Below, in pieces: positions 27,840-36,731 of a DNA stretch of 47,135 nt. The notes under the pieces are model-generated. The model saw only the letters and a program-made list of their open reading frames with translations. It was not told where the DNA came from and made no database searches. Positions within the stretch are counted from its first letter, which is position 1. Each line of letters opens with the position of its first letter. This stretch comes from an uncultured Campylobacterales bacterium. GTDB lineage: Bacteria > Campylobacterota > Campylobacteria > Campylobacterales > Sulfurimonadaceae. The stretch lies in assembly GCA_903885085.1 (NCBI GenBank), contig CAISHH010000131.1, forward strand, positions 1 through 47,135, given 5' to 3'. The translations under genes were made by a program, and so were the position numbers.

Positions 27840-29708
27840 TTATTGTTTGATACCAAGAAGTGTAGTCATCATTTGATCAATAGTCGTAATAATTTTTGCA
27901 CATGCACCATATGAAGTTTGATACTTAATAAGATTTGTCATCTCTTCATCCATATTCACTTTTGAAACAGAATCATACTCCTGCTGTGCTGCCGTGTAAC
28001 GGGCTGTTATTGTATCATTTGCAGCTATTGCCGCATTTGTTTGAGATCCAACAGTTGTGGCAATAGTATCAAACATCCCATAAGTTGTATCACTATAAGT
28101 AGCACCACTATTTTTTTGTGTAAATTTGATATTTTCAAACTGTGACTGAACCATTGCCATAGCGATTGCATTATTACCTGAAGTTGGTGCTGTGTTTGCG
28201 GCAATTTGTGTAGGATCTTTTTTGAGTTTACTAGCCAGATCTATATTACTTGCATCGGTTCCATCAAAAAATTTATTGAGCCCCATAGCTCCCGCAAAAT
28301 TTGTTCCCGAACCAAAACTATTATTTGAATCTAAATTGTCTTTGATAGCGAAAGTATACCCTTGCGATTGCAAACTGCTATCTTTTAAATTGATCCCTAA
28401 CGAGCCATTTGAATAACTTACAGAAAGAAAAGAATTAACATCATTATTTGCATTATTATCAGCATTATCATCTTTACTTGCTGCAACTTGTGCTTGAATA
28501 GAGTTTGAACCTGAAGTAAAAGTAGTCAAATCATCAACATTAATAGTACGCTTTGCAGCTACATTTCCATTAATATCATATACGATTAAGTCAAAACTTC
28601 CTTTTTTTATTCCCAAACCTGTATTTGTAAGTGCATCTGAGGGATTTGAGATCACTGGATTTGACTGCATAGAAGTTGTTGCACTCTGCGCATAAACATT
28701 GTTTGTACTTTGAATCAAACCTGTTGCAAACATATCTAATTGATCACTTATACCCTGAAGGAGACCATTTATCGGCTTTCCATCAGAACCTATGTCAGAT
28801 CCTCTAAGATTTAAAAGAGCACCGACACTGCCACCAGTTATATTTTGAGTAAATGGTATCTGAGCACCATCTTGACGTTGATAGTAAAGCGAATACATAC
28901 CACTTTTACTTGAGGTATTATCCAAACCTATAGGATGATAACCCGATCCATCAACAATATTGAAACCATTAATACTGATACTATAACTGCCATTTTTAAT
29001 TGCCAGATTGGAATCGACTGCATTATTTGACTCTATCTGACCAGACATCACATTTGCACCGACAAGGTTAGCTAACGAAAGTTCAAGAGTACCTCTTTGA
29101 TCTCTTAAATCGTTTGCATTATTTGCACCACCTGCTTCAGTAGTTCCAATAGCTGTATTTAGATCTGCAATCTGTTTGGCTATATTATTCACTTCATCAA
29201 TATTCGTTTTTAGTTGATCGTTCAGCTGACTTTGAAGCGAAGAAACCTGTGCTTGTGTTGTTTGAATATGTTGCGTTAAGACTTGTGTTTGCTGTGAAAG
29301 TGCTACTTTTACCGCATTGTTATCAGGATTATCCGCCAAAGATTGCCACATATTATAATAAGCACTCAAATCTGATTTGATTCCAACACCGTCTATTTCA
29401 GGAAAATAAGTTGAAACCTGTTGCAATGTACTTTTTGTAAAATCTGATGCCTGTTTATCAGCAGAGGATGAGGTATAACTGTTAAAAGTAAATTGATCAA
29501 AAATACGTGCAATTTGTTGTATTTGAGTTCCATTGCCTACTGCACCTGGAGTAAGATTGATTGGTGGAGCAGCCTGCGTCATTACTCGCTGACGACTGTA
29601 TCCATCGGTATTGGCATTTGTAATATTGTGTCCAGTCGTATCTATTGCAACCTGTGCTGCATTAAGTCCTGAATATCCGATGCTAAGAGAGTTAAATATT
29701 GATGCCAT
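27840..29708 (-). CDS. flgK: Flagellar hook-associated protein 1
   Basis: A 622-residue HAP1 that joins hook to filament. The N-terminal SLSIGYSGLNAAQVAIDTTG with NITNANTDGYSRQR is the flagellar rod/HAP motif. The C-terminal NMDEEMTNLIKYQTSYGACA and coiled-coil end pack against the N-terminus. The middle, rich in Asn, Ser and Asp, is the variable exposed domain. The gene follows flgN after 3 bp, its dedicated export chaperone by context. Confidence 0.96.
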   Translation of the reverse strand: MASIFNSLSIGYSGLNAAQVAIDTTGHNITNANTDGYSRQRVMTQAAPPINLTPGAVGNGTQIQQIARIFDQFTFNSYTSSSADKQASDFTKSTLQQVSTYFPEIDGVGIKSDLSAYYNMWQSLADNPDNNAVKVALSQQTQVLTQHIQTTQAQVSSLQSQLNDQLKTNIDEVNNIAKQIADLNTAIGTTEAGGANNANDLRDQRGTLELSLANLVGANVMSGQIESNNAVDSNLAIKNGSYSISINGFNIVDGSGYHPIGLDNTSSKSGMYSLYYQRQDGAQIPFTQNITGGSVGALLNLRGSDIGSDGKPINGLLQGISDQLDMFATGLIQSTNNVYAQSATTSMQSNPVISNPSDALTNTGLGIKKGSFDLIVYDINGNVAAKRTINVDDLTTFTSGSNSIQAQVAASKDDNADNNANNDVNSFLSVSYSNGSLGINLKDSSLQSQGYTFAIKDNLDSNNSFGSGTNFAGAMGLNKFFDGTDASNIDLASKLKKDPTQIAANTAPTSGNNAIAMAMVQSQFENIKFTQKNSGATYSDTTYGMFDTIATTVGSQTNAAIAANDTITARYTAAQQEYDSVSKVNMDEEMTNLIKYQTSYGACAKIITTIDQMMTTLLGIKQ

Positions 29709-29711
29709 GAC

Positions 29712-30140
29712 CTACGCTCTAATTTCCAAAAATGATGGGTTTTTTGACGCAACTCTTTGATATCCATTCATCTCTGTAGGAACGATACGCTCTAACAAAG
29801 TATTATAAAATGAACTGACGGTCAAAACCATTTTTGCATATTTTTGATTTGTTATTCTTAAGTTTGAAAGTTCATCTCTTAGTTCACCAAGGGCACTGTG
29901 CTCTTCACCATTTAACAAATTTGCAAGATCCTTCTGCGGATTTGTGCTCATGAGTTTTGATATTTCATGATCAATCATAGCTTTTTTAGATTCAAAACTT
30001 TTAATTTTTTCATCTTTAAGCGGTAGACGATCAAACTGAGGAGTTTGCTTTGCTTCCTTTATGTCCTCAATATCAGTCTCTGTCATGCGTATAAGATCTT
30101 TTAAGTCTCCAACCGCACTTTGTAAATGATGTAACAGCAT
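29712..30140 (-). CDS. flgN: FlgN-like export chaperone
   Basis: A 142-residue, mostly helical protein with heptad-like charged stretches (LKDLIRMTETDIEDIKEAKQ; LGELRDELSNLRITNQKYAK). Sequence alone is weakly diagnostic, but size, helical content and position between flgM and flgK fit FlgN, which keeps FlgK and FlgL export-competent. AGGAG precedes the ATG. Confidence 0.8.
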   Translation of the reverse strand: MLLHHLQSAVGDLKDLIRMTETDIEDIKEAKQTPQFDRLPLKDEKIKSFESKKAMIDHEISKLMSTNPQKDLANLLNGEEHSALGELRDELSNLRITNQKYAKMVLTVSSFYNTLLERIVPTEMNGYQRVASKNPSFLEIRA

Positions 30141-30157
30141 TTTAAACTCCTGATTGT

Positions 30158-30367
30158 TTATTGCATTAACTCATCGGCAATACGCTTTGAAAGCGTAGAG
30201 AGATCAAGCTTATATTCTCCAGATGCTATTGAACCTTTTAACTGATCGACTTTACTCATATCAGCATCTTTATTCATTTGCTCTGTTTTTTTTGTATTAG
30301 ACTTTACTTCAGCATTTGTACTTTGAAAAGCCGCACTTCCAACCGCGCTATTTAACTGATTTATCAT
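30158..30367 (-). CDS. flgM: Anti-sigma28 factor
   Basis: A 69-residue, low-complexity protein with an unstructured N-terminal half (NTKKTEQMNKDADMSK) and a C-terminal sigma-binding part (VDQLKGSIASGEYKLDLSTLSKRIADELMQ). The segment I-x-x-G-x-Y-x-(L/I)-D matches FlgM. It holds FliA (sigma28) inactive until the hook is finished. AAGGA lies 6 nt before the ATG. Its own promoter at 30424-30450 is sigma28-type, which closes a feedback loop. Confidence 0.88.
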   Translation of the reverse strand: MINQLNSAVGSAAFQSTNAEVKSNTKKTEQMNKDADMSKVDQLKGSIASGEYKLDLSTLSKRIADELMQ

Positions 30368-30423
30368 CGGTAATCCTTGCCTCTCATATAAAGAGTAGTA
30401 TTTAGTTTATTATTTATACTCTC

Positions 30424-30450
30424 ATATCGGCAAATACACATTTTCTTTTA
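30424..30450 (-). promoter_or_regulatory. Sigma28 (FliA) promoter for flgM-flgN-flgK
   Basis: On the minus strand, TAAAAGAA (-35), 11 nt, then GCCGATAT (-10). The consensus is TAAA-N15-GCCGATAA and the spacing is exact. The site overlaps the last three bases of flgJ and lies 57 bp before the flgM ATG. Confidence 0.85.
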
Positions 30451-30768
30451 ACTTGGCTTGACTTGTTTTTGACTCAAAAAATCATATAACATCTGTGAAA
30501 ATCCAAAACTTCCAGCACTTTGCTTGCTGAGTTCATCACGATACATAGACTGATACATCTTATCTCCTGGATCATTTTGAGAACTAAAAAGACTCTTTTC
30601 ATCCTTCATCGCATCATCCATCATCATTTTTATGATAACCGATTCAAATGCATCCGTCTGCTCACGCAGTTTTTTATCATCTTGTGTTGCTGTGATCTTT
30701 GGAGTAGAACTCACATCATTGGACAATAAAGCTTGTTGCATAGATGTTGAACCTATAAGACTGCTCAT
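30448..30768 (-). CDS. flgJ: FlgJ-type rod-binding protein (no muramidase domain)
   Basis: A 106-residue protein with LREQTDAFESVIIKMMMDDAM and MYQSMYRDELSKQSAGSFGFSQMLYDFL, the conserved N-terminal rod-capping domain of FlgJ. The peptidoglycan hydrolase domain found in E. coli is absent, as is normal in Campylobacterota. The start overlaps the flgI stop by one base (TAATG), behind GGAGG. Confidence 0.88.
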   Translation of the reverse strand: MSSLIGSTSMQQALLSNDVSSTPKITATQDDKKLREQTDAFESVIIKMMMDDAMKDEKSLFSSQNDPGDKMYQSMYRDELSKQSAGSFGFSQMLYDFLSQKQVKPS

Positions 30769-31814
30769 TATATAACCTCCAGTTCAGCTGAGATTGAACC
30801 CGCACTTTTCATCGCTTCAAGAATTGAGATAATCGCTTTTGGAGTCGCACCCAATTTTTGCAACGATCTTACAATATTTGCGACCGTTGTTGTTCCTGTT
30901 TTCGTGTACACCTCATTTTGATTTAAGCCAATGACAAGATCATTATCTAGTTTCACAGCTCCTGCTGGAGATTCAGCTTGTGCAGATGGCTTTATTTTTA
31001 TTGTAATGTCCCCTTGAGTGATCACAACTGGCTTCACTTCTATATCAACACCGGCGATGATAGTTCCAGTTCTTTCGTTGATAACTATTTTACTCTCTGG
31101 CGTGTAGTCCATATTAATATTTTCAACTTTAGAGAGAAACTCTACCATTGACTGATTTGTCGGTCGTTGTAGTTTAATAGTACGAGAGTCAAGAGCTACC
31201 GCTATTTGTGAATTATATGATGCATTGATAGCTTTTTGCACAGCAACTGCATTTTCAAAGTTTGATTCTTTCAAAGAGAGTGTCGCGTATTGCTGATGAG
31301 CGATATCGACATCTATCTCTCGCTCTATCATTCCGCCGCCATACACAAGTCCAGCAGTTGGATGAGATTCTGCACCTGCTCCACGCTCATTTTTTCCACC
31401 GATACTTACAGGACCCTGAGCAAGTGCGTATATCTTTCCATCGACTCCCTTTAGAGGTGTCATCAAAAGTGTACCACCTTGTAGCGACTGTGCATCTCCA
31501 ATAGAAGAGACTGTCACATCTAGTTTATCGCCCTGTCTTGTAAATGCGCCTATTTTAGCCGTTACAACAACAGCCGCAACATTTTTAGACTTGATATCTG
31601 CAGGATTCATATCGATATTCATCGCTTTAAGCATATTTGCGATTGATTGAAGTGTAAATTTTGAAGTTGTGCCATCACCCGTTTTTTTCAAACCGACAAC
31701 CAAAGAATAACCAATTACCTGATTTTCTCTGACGCCGACGATAGATGTAACATCTTTAATCTTCGTTGCCTCAAGTGCTAATGACAGTATTAAAAGTAAT
31801 AAAAATGATTTCAT
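30768..31814 (-). CDS. flgI: Flagellar P-ring protein
   Basis: A 348-residue periplasmic protein forming the P ring around the rod. A signal peptide (MKSFLLLLILSLALEA) is followed by IKDVTSIVGVRENQVIGYSLVVGLKKTGD, the family N-terminus. QGGTLLMTPLKGVDGKIYALAQG and GGMIEREI are conserved. AAGGA precedes the ATG. A sigma54 promoter lies 28 bp upstream, at 31842-31859. Confidence 0.97.
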   Translation of the reverse strand: MKSFLLLLILSLALEATKIKDVTSIVGVRENQVIGYSLVVGLKKTGDGTTSKFTLQSIANMLKAMNIDMNPADIKSKNVAAVVVTAKIGAFTRQGDKLDVTVSSIGDAQSLQGGTLLMTPLKGVDGKIYALAQGPVSIGGKNERGAGAESHPTAGLVYGGGMIEREIDVDIAHQQYATLSLKESNFENAVAVQKAINASYNSQIAVALDSRTIKLQRPTNQSMVEFLSKVENINMDYTPESKIVINERTGTIIAGVDIEVKPVVITQGDITIKIKPSAQAESPAGAVKLDNDLVIGLNQNEVYTKTGTTTVANIVRSLQKLGATPKAIISILEAMKSAGSISAELEVI

Positions 31815-31841
31815 TGCTATCCTTGCTTCTTAAGAGCAAAG

Positions 31842-31859
31842 TAGCAATTTATGTTCCAA
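31842..31859 (-). promoter_or_regulatory. Sigma54 (RpoN) promoter for flgI-flgJ
   Basis: The minus strand reads TTGGAAC, 5 nt, TTGCTA. GG and GC are exactly 10 nt apart, and the boxes match the C. jejuni consensus as I recall it. It fills the 47-bp gap between the rsmD stop and the flgI ATG. Confidence 0.88.
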
Positions 31860-31861
31860 AA

Positions 31862-32449
31862 TTAGTTATAGTAAGTTAAAGAAGTGTTTCCGAATTTTTT
31901 TGTTTTCATTTTAGTGTACTCACCTATTATTTCAGGCAATTCAAGTGAGCTCATATGCTCTATAATAACCATTTCACAAAGCTCATGAGGAAACTCAGCA
32001 ATGAGTTCAATCATCTTGTCATAGATATCTTCCATCCCCTCACGAACGGAAAAAGGAGGATCGATATAGAGATAAGCACTTTCTCCTAAATTTTTAACTC
32101 TATTCATGGCTGTTTTGATATTTGTAAAACTATCCCCACTCAATACTTCACATACAGCAGGATTCGTTTGTGCAATATTTTCATGTAATATTTTTAGAGC
32201 ATCTCTGTCTTTTTCCATAAAAATGATCTTTTTTGCTCCGCGACTCAGTGCTTCTAAGCCTACAGATCCGCTCCCTGAAAATACCTCAATAAAAATAGCA
32301 TCCATGATAGCAAACTGAATTGTATTGAAAAAAGATTCCAATACTATGACTTTTGAAGTACGTGTTGTTGTTTTGGAAGGAAGTTTAAGAGTTTTTCCCT
32401 TGTACTTGCCTGCAATAATTTTTTTTGTAAAATTTGTATTATTTTTCAT
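31862..32449 (-). CDS. rsmD: 16S rRNA (guanine966-N2)-methyltransferase
   Basis: A 195-residue class I methyltransferase. The SAM site is FSGSGSVGLEALSRGAKKI with MEKD as the acidic loop. The catalytic motif DPPF (YIDPPF) is that of N-methyltransferases, with length typical of RsmD. It begins within the end of the 132-residue gene upstream (11-bp overlap). A comparable methyltransferase lies beside flgI in C. jejuni (Cj1461), as I recall. Confidence 0.9.
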   Translation of the reverse strand: MKNNTNFTKKIIAGKYKGKTLKLPSKTTTRTSKVIVLESFFNTIQFAIMDAIFIEVFSGSGSVGLEALSRGAKKIIFMEKDRDALKILHENIAQTNPAVCEVLSGDSFTNIKTAMNRVKNLGESAYLYIDPPFSVREGMEDIYDKMIELIAEFPHELCEMVIIEHMSSLELPEIIGEYTKMKTKKFGNTSLTYYN

Positions 32450-32837
32450 AAAACGCTCTTATTGTCTTGATTAAATTTTCTTGATACTCTTGTGTAAGTT
32501 GCTCGATTCTATCTTGTAAAAATTTAAAATCTAACCCTTTATCTGTAGTTTCAAAACTTTCTTTTTGTTCTAATTCTTCTATCATAGAAAGAAAACTTTT
32601 ACTTTCTTTCTCATCGTTCATCACTTTTTCTAAAGCCAAAACAAGCTGAGATTTTGAGAATGGTTTTAGTAGATCTCCGTCACTCTCATTTGAGATGTAG
32701 AGTATTTTTTTATCGATATCAAGTTTTTGATCACTCACAACGATATCGCAGTTTTTAATGGGACTGAGCTCTTTATCTAAAAATAGTTCCACACTTCTTT
32801 GAAGAAGCGGAGATTCGCATTTGACAGCTACTCGCAT
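32439..32837 (-). CDS. Conserved-looking small protein of unknown function
   Basis: A 132-residue soluble protein I do not recognise. The N-terminal half alternates short beta strands and helices (VAVKCESPLLQRSVELFLDK; CDIVVSDQ; ILYISNE), somewhat like a trimmed receiver fold. The C-terminal half is charged and probably coiled coil (FLQDRIEQLTQEYQENLIKTI). It sits between pglB (3 bp) and rsmD (11-bp overlap), so it is co-translated with them. A counterpart at this place in C. jejuni would be Cj1460. No function is claimed. Confidence 0.8.
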   Translation of the reverse strand: MRVAVKCESPLLQRSVELFLDKELSPIKNCDIVVSDQKLDIDKKILYISNESDGDLLKPFSKSQLVLALEKVMNDEKESKSFLSMIEELEQKESFETTDKGLDFKFLQDRIEQLTQEYQENLIKTIRAFYEK

Positions 32838-32840
32838 CTG

Positions 32841-34973
32841 CTAGATCTTTAACTTATATATTTTTGCATATGGAGTCATTTCAACTGGTTCATAAAGATT
32901 TTTATCATAATGCTCAAGTACAAAAAGTTGCACGTATGTAGAATTAAAACTTGCTTCATCGAGAATCAAAAATTGCCCATAACTTGCCAAATAAATCACA
33001 GTAATGCTTGCCATAGAGTTTAACTGTTTGGTGTCAATACTGAGTTTTCCATCTTTTTTATATCCTGTTTTTATAAATCTGTTGATCGGCATCTCTTTAT
33101 CTCCAAACTTCACACTGGCAGTTGTTTTGTTGATAGAAATTCCGTTTTGAAGATAGATAAAATGTTCATCTTCATTGCTCGCTTGCGAAGCGAAGAAAAT
33201 AGGATCTGCGTATCTGCTGCCACTCATAAGATCAAGATTTGAAAAGAGTGTAACAGTCGGATAAATACTGAGCATTCTATATGGAAGATAAAGGTACACA
33301 TCTTTTGTCTTTTTAGGCAAAGTAATATTTGCCCCACTCTCTAATGCACTTAAAAAATCGTTTGTGTCTTTAAAGCCGTTTGCTTTTGTCATCTCTTCTA
33401 TATTTGAAGCAATTTTAGTCTGGTTTGCTTCACTTTTTTTAGCATTTTCTTCTGCTATCTTCGTTGCGTGCGCGTCATATTCCACATCAAGTCTTGCCAT
33501 TTTAGCTGCAGCGTCTTGGGGCTTTGTTAAAATATAACTGACCGGAAAGTTCACATCGCCATCATGCTTTGCACCATCCACCAAAGTAAACATATCTGCA
33601 TAATAACGAAGAGGATAGCCATAATCCCACCAACTGATAATATAATCTTCTCTACTTGTTTTTTGTTTTAATTTATCAAGTATAACGACTTCATCTTTAT
33701 TAAAAACAGTTGGTACTTGATACTCTTTTACATGTAAGACATTTGGAAGTAAAACCAAAAGTGCCCCGACAAAGAGCGTCGCATACTGCATAAAATAACT
33801 CGGCATCTTGTTTGCAAGCTCAGAAATAATAAAAGCAACACCAAAAGCCAATGGAACGACAGCATAGATAGTAAAACGAAGTCCGCCGCTCTCTGCTAAA
33901 AAGCCAAGACCAATCAATGGAAGCGCTAAAAGCATCACACGATATCTATAAGAAAGCCAGATATATCCTGCAATTGAGAGAATAAATGTAATAGGATTCC
34001 CGCTGATCCTACTTGCAAATTCAGAAAATGGGACATGTCCCGCTTCACGAACAGTTTGCATAACAGTAAAGAAATGTAGTCCAAGTCCAGCAGTTGAAGC
34101 ATCTACACTATCTCTAAAAATATATAGTTTTAATCTTATTGTGATAGGGTCCAAACCACCGCTTGCAAAAAATGCAAGAACTCCTGCTCCTAAAATATAA
34201 TACATATATTTGTCAAAATTTTTATTTTTAAAAATGAAATAAAGAGCCACAACAATAGGTAAACGAATAAGTTCACTCGTCATCATCATCGCAAAAAGCA
34301 TAATTGCCAAAAGTTTAAAATTGTAACTATTTTTTCTATCGAAGAAAAGTGCATAAACAAGGATAAGTCCAAAGAAAGCAGATTCTAGTGCAATACTTTG
34401 TGGATACCACCATCTGTAAACTAGGATATCAAGCGCGGTAATAAGAAGGAATTTATCCTGATTTGAATTGATTGCCCAGATAATAGACCAAAGTAAAAAA
34501 GTCGGTAAAACGATAGTAAGCATATCCGTATCATAATATCCGACCATAGTACGGTTATAGTAACTCCAAGCAATTGAAGCAAGAAGAGCCGCAATAAAGC
34601 CCATATCCAGACGTTTAATACTATATGAAATCAAGATAATCGGTATGACAAGAAGCGAACCTAAGAATGCAGGTAAATAAAAGACAATACTCTCAAATGA
34701 AAAAGGCAATATTTTCACCAATGCATATGTTAACTGAGAAGTAGCACCGTCCACAGGGGAAAGGTCACCTGATTGATGAAAACCGGCAACAAGATCTCTT
34801 GCACCCTCTGCAAAGAAATACCCATCATTCGTATTTATCATAAATTGTCCGTTAAACATAAACGGTTCGTATCCATGAAACTGATACACCCAGATCAACC
34901 GTACTGCGATACTAAATAGATACGCTATCGTAATAAGTAACAGTACTTTTTTATTCTCTTGCGAAATTGTCAT
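32841..34973 (-). CDS. pglB: STT3/PglB oligosaccharyltransferase
   Basis: A 710-residue inner-membrane enzyme that moves a lipid-linked oligosaccharide to Asn in D/E-x-N-x-S/T sequons in the periplasm. There are about 12-13 helices in the first 420 residues, with acidic residues of the first loop (NTNDGYFFAEGARD) and a YYDTDM site. WWDYG is at about residue 448, followed by a periplasmic domain. Size and motif position match C. jejuni PglB (713 residues). No other pgl genes are nearby; the glycan operon at 1-12372 could supply the sugar, but this is only a guess. The palindrome at 33728-33737 is read as LHVK. Confidence 0.94.
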   Translation of the reverse strand: MTISQENKKVLLLITIAYLFSIAVRLIWVYQFHGYEPFMFNGQFMINTNDGYFFAEGARDLVAGFHQSGDLSPVDGATSQLTYALVKILPFSFESIVFYLPAFLGSLLVIPIILISYSIKRLDMGFIAALLASIAWSYYNRTMVGYYDTDMLTIVLPTFLLWSIIWAINSNQDKFLLITALDILVYRWWYPQSIALESAFFGLILVYALFFDRKNSYNFKLLAIMLFAMMMTSELIRLPIVVALYFIFKNKNFDKYMYYILGAGVLAFFASGGLDPITIRLKLYIFRDSVDASTAGLGLHFFTVMQTVREAGHVPFSEFASRISGNPITFILSIAGYIWLSYRYRVMLLALPLIGLGFLAESGGLRFTIYAVVPLAFGVAFIISELANKMPSYFMQYATLFVGALLVLLPNVLHVKEYQVPTVFNKDEVVILDKLKQKTSREDYIISWWDYGYPLRYYADMFTLVDGAKHDGDVNFPVSYILTKPQDAAAKMARLDVEYDAHATKIAEENAKKSEANQTKIASNIEEMTKANGFKDTNDFLSALESGANITLPKKTKDVYLYLPYRMLSIYPTVTLFSNLDLMSGSRYADPIFFASQASNEDEHFIYLQNGISINKTTASVKFGDKEMPINRFIKTGYKKDGKLSIDTKQLNSMASITVIYLASYGQFLILDEASFNSTYVQLFVLEHYDKNLYEPVEMTPYAKIYKLKI

Positions 34974-35006
34974 TTTTTCTCTTTTTACTAATTTTTTCGA
35001 GGCGTA

Positions 35007-35717
35007 TTATAGCATCTTCATGTAATACTCAATGGAGTATCGCATATCTTCATCTAGTGACTCAACACTACTTAGCACCCAACTGAGATATGCCCCATCA
35101 TTCATAGCTATCTCTTCTATAAAACGACCCTTATATTTTCCAAAACTCAGCTTTTGTATCAGGACTGGATGAGAACTGAGTTCTTGGAGTTTTTCATCAT
35201 CTGCCATATCATTTAAGTAGCTATGTAAAAGCCTTGTATGTAAAGCATCACTGAGTACTTCGTGAGCACATAATTCTATCCCAAGCTCATCTGCAACTTT
35301 TTTCTCATTTTTATAAAGTTTGAGTTCATATCGAAGATACTGCAAAGAAAACTGCTCACATTCTTGTATCAAAGCTCTTGTGCATTTAAGAGTGTCAATA
35401 AATGCTCCACGAAAAATGAAGCCCTCATATTTAAGCATGGCAATATCAAAAGCAATATTATGGCCAACAAAAGTTGTATCAAGCGTGTTATATTTTCCTA
35501 GTATCTCTTTTATTTGAGAATTTTCAAAACTCTTTTTCTCTTTGAGCATTTCATCTGTTATATGGTTTATAGCCGAAGCTTCTGGACGCATCTTTTTGGG
35601 AGGTTTAATCAGTTCTTTATATACTAAAATCTCTTCATCTAATACGATCAAACCAACAGCACATATTCTGTCATTTTGCTCTAGTCCCGTGGTTTCCACA
35701 TCAATATAAATCAGCAT
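35007..35717 (-). CDS. DEDDh 3'-5' exonuclease (DnaQ-like)
   Basis: A 236-residue protein with exonuclease motif I IDVETTG (5-11), motif II GHNIAFDIAMLK and motif III HEVLSDALHTRLL (His and Asp). The C-terminal 50 residues (LSFGKYKGRFIEEIAMND) form a DUF3820-like extension found in some DnaQ-like enzymes outside DNA polymerase III. It could proofread, trim RNA or act in repair. It overlaps the upstream membrane gene by 7 bp and is followed by pglB after 33 bp. Confidence 0.87.
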   Translation of the reverse strand: MLIYIDVETTGLEQNDRICAVGLIVLDEEILVYKELIKPPKKMRPEASAINHITDEMLKEKKSFENSQIKEILGKYNTLDTTFVGHNIAFDIAMLKYEGFIFRGAFIDTLKCTRALIQECEQFSLQYLRYELKLYKNEKKVADELGIELCAHEVLSDALHTRLLHSYLNDMADDEKLQELSSHPVLIQKLSFGKYKGRFIEEIAMNDGAYLSWVLSSVESLDEDMRYSIEYYMKML

Positions 35718-36241
35718 TCTTGAAGTTTCACTCCTTTACATCTGTATCCCATCAACGGCAAAGTGATTCCTCCTGAAATAAGGATAAAAATATACATCAC
35801 ATAAATATTGTACCAATTATAAGAGTTTAGTAAAAAATAGCTCACGATAAAGGAGAAAATCATCAAAGTAGATATAGACCAAATCATCGACATCATCCAT
35901 TTGCGAAAAAGAGGCGTGATATCGCCATATCCAATGGTTTCTATCAGTTCCTCACCATTACATGTAAACAGTTTTAGGACATATCCTTCATGGCAGTGAT
36001 TGAAAAGATGTTTAAGTCCGCGAAACAAAGAAACTAGAAGTGTCATACTCCAAAAAATTATAAACGAAAATTGAAAAATTGTGCCTAATGCGAGAAGAAA
36101 CTCTTTTTCAAGAGGAGGCATTCCTTTTGAAAAATATATTGCTCCACTCAGTAAAAAAGCAAGTATAAAAGCATAAAGTAAACTTTCTACACTGAGTCGC
36201 AGGGCCCAAGAAAGCCAAAGTTTAAACCAAAATCTACGCAC
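35711..36241 (-). CDS. Four-helix membrane protein with a TIGYGD segment
   Basis: A 176-residue protein with hydrophobic helices at about 16-36, 47-73, 111-135 and 143-162. TIGYGD at about residue 100 looks like a potassium-channel filter. However, the 20 residues before it (FTCNGEELIE) are polar rather than a normal pore helix, so channel function is doubtful. It overlaps both neighbours by 7-8 bp. The palindrome at 35958-35967 is read as FTCN. Best left as an unknown membrane protein. Confidence 0.75.
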   Translation of the reverse strand: MRRFWFKLWLSWALRLSVESLLYAFILAFLLSGAIYFSKGMPPLEKEFLLALGTIFQFSFIIFWSMTLLVSLFRGLKHLFNHCHEGYVLKLFTCNGEELIETIGYGDITPLFRKWMMSMIWSISTLMIFSFIVSYFLLNSYNWYNIYVMYIFILISGGITLPLMGYRCKGVKLQEC

Positions 36242-36659
36242 TTGTATGTGACTCTAAGAGGTTATGATAATGCTCTAACGTCATAAAACTTTTTTCAAAT
36301 CTCCAACGAAGCACGAATGCAACAACATCATTTTTCAGTTTTTCATCTACGTTTTCAACACGTCCAAAATATGCAAGTGAGATATTTTTACTTTTTATCA
36401 CCGCTTCTTTATCATAAGATATTGCTAAGATTTGAAGATATTTTCCTTTTTTTATTTCACCTAGATTTTCGTCTTTAAGTGAGACTCCGGAAAGATTTAT
36501 AGCTTTAAAATGAAATAAATCTGAAAAGTCATCTATCTTTTGGTTTACATGTAAGCTCTTGTACAGCTCTTCAAGTAATTTAAGGTTCTCTTTTCTCGTC
36601 ATCTCATATCCAGATATTTTGGAGGTGAGATTTTTCAATCTATCTAATGCACTACTCAT
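36234..36659 (-). CDS. Hypothetical protein
   Basis: A 141-residue soluble protein I do not recognise. It starts with a charged helix (SALDRLKNLTSKISGYEMTR) and contains VSLKDENLGEIKKGKYLQILA and a C-terminal basic helix (FVLRWRFEKSFMTLEHYHNLL). It is the first gene of a minus-strand run with the membrane protein and exonuclease, and diverges from murA. The palindrome at 36545-36554 is read as LHVN. Confidence 0.75.
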   Translation of the reverse strand: MSSALDRLKNLTSKISGYEMTRKENLKLLEELYKSLHVNQKIDDFSDLFHFKAINLSGVSLKDENLGEIKKGKYLQILAISYDKEAVIKSKNISLAYFGRVENVDEKLKNDVVAFVLRWRFEKSFMTLEHYHNLLESHTSA

Positions 36660-36731
36660 AATTTATAACTTCCTTTTATGCAAAAACAAACTTTAAAAAG
36701 ATATAATATCTTAAAAAAGATAAAGACAAAC

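Noticed and set aside
36678-36731. N-terminal extension of MurA from an upstream ATG
   Set aside because: No ribosome site before it, and the added 18 residues are basic and not part of the family; the ATG at 36732 begins the conserved region.
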